Source of the DNA: Omnitrophica WOR_2 bacterium RIFCSPHIGHO2_02_FULL_52_10
Lineage (GTDB): Bacteria; Omnitrophota; Gorgyraeia; Zapsychrales; Zapsychraceae
DNA: 9,647 nt
Assembly: GCA_001805655.1 (NCBI GenBank)
Contig: MHGR01000021.1
Coordinates: forward strand, 5,658-15,304
Reading direction: 5' to 3'
The notes under the pieces are model-generated. The model saw nothing but the letters and a program-made list of their open reading frames with translations, was not told where the DNA came from and did not search any database. This document shows positions 7,092 through 9,647 of this stretch, one piece after another. How positions within the stretch are numbered: position 1 is the first letter of the stretch; every line of letters starts with the position of its first letter. A program made the translations under genes and the position numbers.

Positions 7092-8471
7092 TTATTTCTT
7101 TCTCGGACCACCACCGCCGCCCGGTTTTCCACCGCCGGCTTTGCGCGGGCCTGCTCCAGCCCCGCCCTTCTGCCCGGGAGAATTTTTCCTTCTCATCTCA
7201 TCCCCTCGTCCCGCGTTGTCCCCTCCGTGCCCGGGAGGATTTTTCCTTTTCATCTCATCCCCGCGCCCCGGATTGCCCTCTCCGTGGCCGGGAGGATTCG
7301 GTCTCCTCATTTCATCGCCCCGCCCCGGCTTATCCCCGGGCCCGGATTGGTTATTTCTTCCGTTAAATCGGTCTTCCCGCCGGTCGCGTGAATCCTCGCG
7401 GAGATCACGCCGGTCTTCCCGGAAATCGCCGCGATCCTCTCTGCGGTCCATCCGGTTTTCCCGTTGATCCCTCATGTCTTCTCTGTGATCCATCCGATCT
7501 TCAATCCGGTCCATGGGGCCGCCGTCATGCTTGGCATCCCAGACATCTTCCTTGCGGTCCATCACATCTTCCCGCTTGTCCCGGAAATCCTCGCGGTTAT
7601 CGCTTTGGTCCTCCCGGAAATCCCTGCGTTCCTCTCTACGCTCCATCCGGTTTTCCATACGGTCACCGCGCTCTTCTCTGCGCTTCTTAATCCGTTGCGC
7701 GATTTCCTCATCGCTTAGATCCGACAATTCCGGATGCTTCTCTCTGAATCTCTGTAACTTTTCTTGGCGTCTTGCGCGTAATTCCTCGGGTGTTGGACGC
7801 TGCTCTCCCTCAAACTCCGGACCGGCACCAGGCCCGCCTCTCGGCCCCGGTGGATTTTTTCTCCGCATCTCATCGCCCCAGCCGGAATCCTCTTCCACCT
7901 CCGACGAACTATCCTCTTGCGATTCTGAATCACTGCTATCCTCATCAGCCAGCCCCGGGGGATTCGGCCTTCTCATTTCATCACCCCGTCCGGGTCCGCC
8001 TTCCAACCCAGGAGGATTCGGCCTTCTCATCTCATCGCCTCTTCCCGGGCCGCCTTCCGGCCCCGGAGGATTATCTCCCTGAAATCTTGGTCCGGCACCG
8101 GGCCCGTCTTTCGGCCCCGGACGATTGATTCCCTGCGTATCCTGCCCGCCCCATGGACCGCCCTTAGGCCCCGCAGGATTATTATTTCTTACCTCAGGCC
8201 CCTTGCCGGGTCCACCTTTGGGTCCCGGAGGATTATCTCCCTGAAATCTTGGTCCGGCACCGGGCCCGTCTTTCGGCCCCGGGCGATTGATTCCCTGCGT
8301 ATCCTGCCCGCCCCCCGGACCGCCCTTAGGCCCCGCAGGATTATTATTTTTTACCTCAGGCCCCTTGCCGGGTCCGCCTTTGGGTCCCTGTGGGTTACCC
8401 CCCTGGCCCTGCGCCCAAACCGGCGGGATGACCAGTACGGTGCACGCCAAAAACATGATCAATTTTTTCAT
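7092..8471 (-). CDS. Exported low-complexity repeat protein (Gly/Pro-rich, GRGDEM motifs, DxRED heptads)
   Basis: I do not recognise a family for this 459-residue protein. Residues 1-20 are a signal peptide (MKKLIMFLACTVLVIPPVWA, cleavage before QGQ). Two 54-residue tandem repeats rich in GPKGGPG follow (29-82, 83-136), then two 18-residue repeats with GRGDEMRRPNPP (137-172). A Ser/acidic patch (175-196) and another GWGDEMRRKNPPG (197-209) come next. A charged helix (226-265) contains KHPELSDLSDEEIAQRIKKRREE. About 14 heptads of the type DxREDxx (270-368) lead to three more GRGDEM repeats at 19-residue spacing (383, 402, 421) and a GGGK/GPRKK tail. There are no conserved-enzyme motifs and only one Cys, in the signal peptide. 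It has a good Shine-Dalgarno (AGGAG, 6 nt before ATG) and its own terminator. An extracellular, periplasmic or structural role is inference only. Confidence 0.85.
   Translation of the reverse strand: MKKLIMFLACTVLVIPPVWAQGQGGNPQGPKGGPGKGPEVKNNNPAGPKGGPGGGQDTQGINRPGPKDGPGAGPRFQGDNPPGPKGGPGKGPEVRNNNPAGPKGGPWGGQDTQGINRPGPKDGPGAGPRFQGDNPPGPEGGPGRGDEMRRPNPPGLEGGPGRGDEMRRPNPPGLADEDSSDSESQEDSSSEVEEDSGWGDEMRRKNPPGPRGGPGAGPEFEGEQRPTPEELRARRQEKLQRFREKHPELSDLSDEEIAQRIKKRREERGDRMENRMERREERRDFREDQSDNREDFRDKREDVMDRKEDVWDAKHDGGPMDRIEDRMDHREDMRDQRENRMDRREDRGDFREDRRDLREDSRDRREDRFNGRNNQSGPGDKPGRGDEMRRPNPPGHGEGNPGRGDEMKRKNPPGHGGDNAGRGDEMRRKNSPGQKGGAGAGPRKAGGGKPGGGGGPRKK
7161..7331 (-). repeat. C-terminal triple repeat of the GRGDEM-RxNPPG unit
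   Basis: Residues 381-437 of the repeat protein carry GRGDEMRRPNPPG, GRGDEMKRKNPPG and GRGDEMRRKNSPG at an exact 19-residue (57-bp) spacing. The same motif occurs at residues 143, 161 and, as GWGDEM, at 197, with 18-residue multiples between them. Confidence 0.9.
7368..7664 (-). repeat. Array of about 14 heptads, consensus DxREDxx
   Basis: Residues 270-368 of the repeat protein. Aspartate (Glu at 277) recurs every seven residues at 270, 277, 284, 291, 298, 305 and 312, then at 321, 328, 335, 342, 349, 356 and 363. The two-residue phase shift falls at GGP (317-319). Most units carry R-E-D at heptad positions 3-5 (FRED, NRED, KRED, HRED, RRED, LRED). The density of alternating Arg/Asp/Glu predicts a charged helix or a disordered polyampholyte. 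Confidence 0.9.
7956..8063 (-). repeat. Two 54-bp (18-residue) tandem repeats
   Basis: Residues 137-154 and 155-172 read G(P/L)EGGPGRGDEMRRPNPP and are identical except for P/L at the second position. They abut the 162-bp repeats and share their Gly-Pro theme, so the array probably grew by stepwise duplication. Confidence 0.9.
8064..8387 (-). repeat. Two 162-bp (54-residue) tandem repeats, about 97% identical
   Basis: Copies are at 8226-8387 and 8064-8225. By eye they differ at 5 of 162 positions, changing two residues (K/R in GPEVxNNN and G/W in KGGPxGG). Each unit runs from GPKGGPGKGPEV to GPRFQGDNPP. The length is an exact multiple of three, so the frame is kept. The high nucleotide identity points to recent duplication or ongoing homogenisation. 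Confidence 0.95.
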
Positions 8472-8692
8472 TTTTGTCTCCTATTGATAACGGTATACCG
8501 ACAATTCGACACCCGGAATTTACAGACCACCGCATTAGTAATGGAACCATTGCATCTTTCACAACTCGTTGGAGCGGTGGCAGTATTGACGTCCGCAAAG
8601 GTTCCATTCCCTATGCGGACGTCAATAGTATGCCCAATACAATCCCCTTTGGCAAGGGGCTTTTCATTTTCTTGACAAGCGGGCAAATTCAA
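8468..8692 (-). CDS. Possible small Cys-containing ORF overlapping the repeat-protein start (doubtful)
   Basis: A 74-codon frame, starting TTG, ends in an ATGA overlap with the ATG of the repeat-protein gene, as coupled genes often do. It has six cysteines, including SCERC (43-47) followed by VVCKF and SNCRY, and a composition that would pass for a small beta-rich protein. Against it: no ATG, no Shine-Dalgarno before the TTG at 8692, and the frame runs through a promoter candidate and a 14-bp perfect inverted repeat. I recognise no homologue. A non-coding leader is at least as likely. Confidence 0.25.
   Translation of the reverse strand: MNLPACQENEKPLAKGDCIGHTIDVRIGNGTFADVNTATAPTSCERCNGSITNAVVCKFRVSNCRYTVINRRQK
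8527..8627 (-). promoter_or_regulatory. Structured leader or operator region upstream of the repeat-protein gene
   Basis: Hairpin B is a 14-bp perfect stem (8584-8597 with 8614-8627) around a 16-nt loop. Both arms contain GACGTC. Hairpin A is a 7-bp stem, CCACCGC (8527-8533) with GCGGTGG (8574-8580). The loop of A contains AATGGAACC (8540-8548), perfectly complementary to GGTTCCATT (8600-8608) in the loop of B. In RNA the two could form a kissing-loop. Alternatively hairpin B is a DNA operator, since it sits directly after a candidate -10 box. Confidence 0.45.
8627..8655 (-). promoter_or_regulatory. Candidate promoter for the repeat-protein gene
   Basis: On the minus strand, -35 TTGCCA (8655-8650, 5/6) is followed after 17 bp by -10 CATACT (8632-8627, 4/6). 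Initiation near 8620 would fall inside the 14-bp inverted repeat, giving it the position of an operator. A second weak -10, TATAGT, lies at 8715-8710 with no convincing -35; if that were used, the whole hairpin pair would be in the transcript. Confidence 0.35.
8644..8659. repeat. Small hairpin after rsmE
   Basis: CCCCTT-TGGC-AAGGGG is a 6-bp stem with a 4-nt loop. It lies about 70 nt after the rsmE stop. The T-rich flank (CTTTTCATTTT) is on the plus-strand side, where no gene would use it. On the minus strand the hairpin is followed by ATTGTATTGG, so it is a poor terminator for rsmE. It overlaps the -35 candidate of the repeat-protein gene. Confidence 0.5.
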
Positions 8693-8726
8693 GAAGTAAT
8701 CAGCGTAACACTATAAGCAGCAATAA

Positions 8727-9440
8727 TTAATAGAACATTTTGGATAAAAACGCGGGTACCGCCGTCTCCACCCGTAATATTCTCTTCCCTATATTTACCG
8801 GCACAAATCCTTGGGAAACCAAAAGGTTGATTTCAAAAGGGACAAACCCGCCCTCCGGCCCAATGACCAAGGTTGCCGGCTCTTTAATGTCGCCGGGGCA
8901 GGCCTCCCTGGCTTCAGGGTGCCCGACAAAGGCGCGCGTCCCCCGCGCGATTGTAGGAAGCTCATCCTCAACAAACGGCTTGAACAACGTGAAAAGCCTT
9001 ACGTCAGGGAGCGCGGTATCGCAGGCCTGCTCCAGCCCCAAGACCAGCTGCTCATGGATTGCGCCCCGGCTTAGCGCCGGACTCCTCCAGAAACTTTTTT
9101 CGACGCGGCTGGAATGAAACAAAAGTATCTTCTTCACCCCCATGGCGCTGGCGCACGACAGGACGCGCTTGAGCATGGCCGGGCGCGGCAGGGCAACAGC
9201 CAGCGTCACTGGTAAGATTGGCGGCGCCGGCTCTTCCAGGGCCACGTCCATTTCCAGGCATTGTTCACTTAACAAAATAATCCGCCCCCGGCCGATCTTC
9301 CCGCCGCACAGGCCCACTTTTAGGTCATCCCCGGCGCGGGCGCGGTGAACGCGCAGGACATGCTCCAGCCGGCGCCCCTGCAGGCGCGCGCGTCCTGTGC
9401 CGTTGACAAAATCTTCTTTAAACAGAAGAATAAGATTCAT
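8727..9440 (-). CDS. rsmE: 16S rRNA (uracil1498-N3)-methyltransferase RsmE
   Basis: RsmE methylates N3 of U1498 in helix 44 of 16S rRNA using SAM. The 237-residue protein has the family's length and order. An N-terminal PUA-like domain (1-70) includes HVLRVHRARAGDDLKV (27-42). The SPOUT-type catalytic domain has VALPRPAMLKRVLSCASAMGVKKILLF (82-108), LEQACDTALPDV (136-147), the SAM-binding LVIGPEGGF (191-199) and the C-terminal knot IGKRILRVETAV (217-228). The usual A-x-EQS-x-R motif is changed to GLEQACDTALP, so the expected Ser and Arg are not seen. No Shine-Dalgarno precedes the ATG at 9440. It follows an incomplete upstream gene by 26 nt, so the two probably share a transcript. Confidence 0.94.
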   Translation of the reverse strand: MNLILLFKEDFVNGTGRARLQGRRLEHVLRVHRARAGDDLKVGLCGGKIGRGRIILLSEQCLEMDVALEEPAPPILPVTLAVALPRPAMLKRVLSCASAMGVKKILLFHSSRVEKSFWRSPALSRGAIHEQLVLGLEQACDTALPDVRLFTLFKPFVEDELPTIARGTRAFVGHPEAREACPGDIKEPATLVIGPEGGFVPFEINLLVSQGFVPVNIGKRILRVETAVPAFLSKMFY

Positions 9441-9466
9441 GCGCTATGGCTTGGTAATGGAAGGGA

Positions 9467-9647
9467 CTAAAAAGCAAACTCGTGATTCACCTGCTCAATG
9501 GCGAAGTTCGGTTTGGGTACACCGAAATGCTTATGCAGTTTATTGAAGGTGCTGATGTGCCGCGTGTCCGCGATATCCATGAGGCGGCTCATAATCTGGG
9601 CGGTCAGCTTGACATCAGCACCTTCAATAAACTGCATAAGCATTTCG
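9467..9647 (-). CDS. C-terminal end of an unrecognised protein (partial at the right edge)
   Basis: An open frame enters from the right edge and ends with TAG at 9467-9469, giving 59 residues from EMLMQFIEGADVKL to the C terminus FAIEQVNHEFAF. The central part reads TAQIMSRLMDIADTRHI and STFNKLHKHFGVPKPNF, which looks like genuine protein. I do not recognise the family. The first 12 residues are encoded by the right arm of a 36-bp perfect inverted repeat whose other arm encodes HISTFNKLHKHF, so the sequence right of about 9611 may be an assembly artefact. Spacing to rsmE is 26 nt, consistent with an operon. Confidence 0.55.
   Translation of the reverse strand, partial: EMLMQFIEGADVKLTAQIMSRLMDIADTRHISTFNKLHKHFGVPKPNFAIEQVNHEFAF
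9523..9647. repeat. 36-bp perfect inverted repeat at the window end
   Basis: Bases 9523-9558 are the exact reverse complement of 9612-9647, with a 53-nt unique loop between them. The right arm ends at the very last base of the window, so the repeat may continue outside. A perfect inverted repeat placed exactly at a sequence end is typical of a fold-back or assembly-graph artefact, though a real repeat cannot be excluded. Confidence 0.9.

Noticed and set aside
7078..8128. Long plus-strand ORFs opposite the repeat protein (for example 7078-7467 and 7513-8082)
   Set aside because: They are mirror frames of a GC-rich, codon-biased repeat gene and give Pro/Ser/Arg runs only. The signal peptide, Shine-Dalgarno and terminator all belong to the minus strand.
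7092..8471. CRISPR array or collagen-like gene
   Set aside because: The repeats are contiguous and in frame, without unique spacers, so it is not CRISPR. Gly does not recur strictly every third residue (Gly-X-Y), so it is not a collagen-like domain.
8430..8471. Lipoprotein signal (FLAC at residues 7-10 of the repeat protein)
   Set aside because: The Cys comes after only a few hydrophobic residues and the -3 position is Phe. A standard signal peptidase I site after VWA at residue 20 fits better.
8644..8670. Plus-strand intrinsic terminator (CCCCTT hairpin plus T-rich run)
   Set aside because: No plus-strand gene ends here, the T tract is interrupted, and the stem is only 6 bp. I keep it only as a small hairpin.

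Overview
The window is bacterial chromosomal DNA, about half G+C. Every gene I can support is on the minus strand, so transcription runs right to left. The core genes (dnaK, grpE, hrcA, hflX, miaA, rsmE) show it is a bacterium. A SPOR-domain exported protein suggests a diderm cell envelope. The sequence style (DnaK N terminus, unusually short HrcA, a small membrane-anchored hypothetical gene beside DUF502) would fit an uncultured candidate-phylum bacterium such as Omnitrophota, but that placement is impressionistic and not shown by the sequence. The right edge looks like a contig end: it stops exactly at the end of a 36-bp perfect inverted repeat.

Layout in the direction of transcription. (a) 9647-8727: the C-terminal end of an unrecognised protein, then rsmE (16S rRNA m3U1498 methyltransferase). 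(b) 8726-8472: an AT-richer intergenic stretch with a 14-bp perfect inverted repeat, a weak promoter candidate and two hairpins whose loops are complementary over 9 bp. A low-confidence 74-codon ORF also lies here. (c) 8471-7092: an exported, extremely low-complexity protein built from several repeat families, followed by a strong intrinsic terminator. (d) 7032-6851: a spacer with nested inverted repeats. (e) 6850-2367: a run of five same-strand genes: a TPR-SPOR exported protein, miaA, hflX (ATGA overlap with miaA), an unknown single-TM protein, and a DUF502 membrane protein. (f) 2366-2080: a gene-free stretch with several consecutive hairpins and no known RNA family recognised. (g) 2113-1: a textbook heat-shock operon. 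It has a near-consensus sigma-70 promoter, a CIRCE operator, then hrcA, grpE (ATGA overlap) and dnaK, which runs off the left edge.

How the parts work together. HrcA should bind the CIRCE element at its own promoter and repress hrcA-grpE-dnaK until heat shock. DnaK and its exchange factor GrpE are the chaperone products of the operon. RsmE, MiaA and HflX all act on ribosomes or tRNA. The least explained part is the repeat protein at 7092-8471 with its structured upstream region. It combines a signal peptide, two 97%-identical 54-residue repeats, six GRGDEM-type motifs, a Ser/acidic patch and about 14 heptads of the form DxREDxx.
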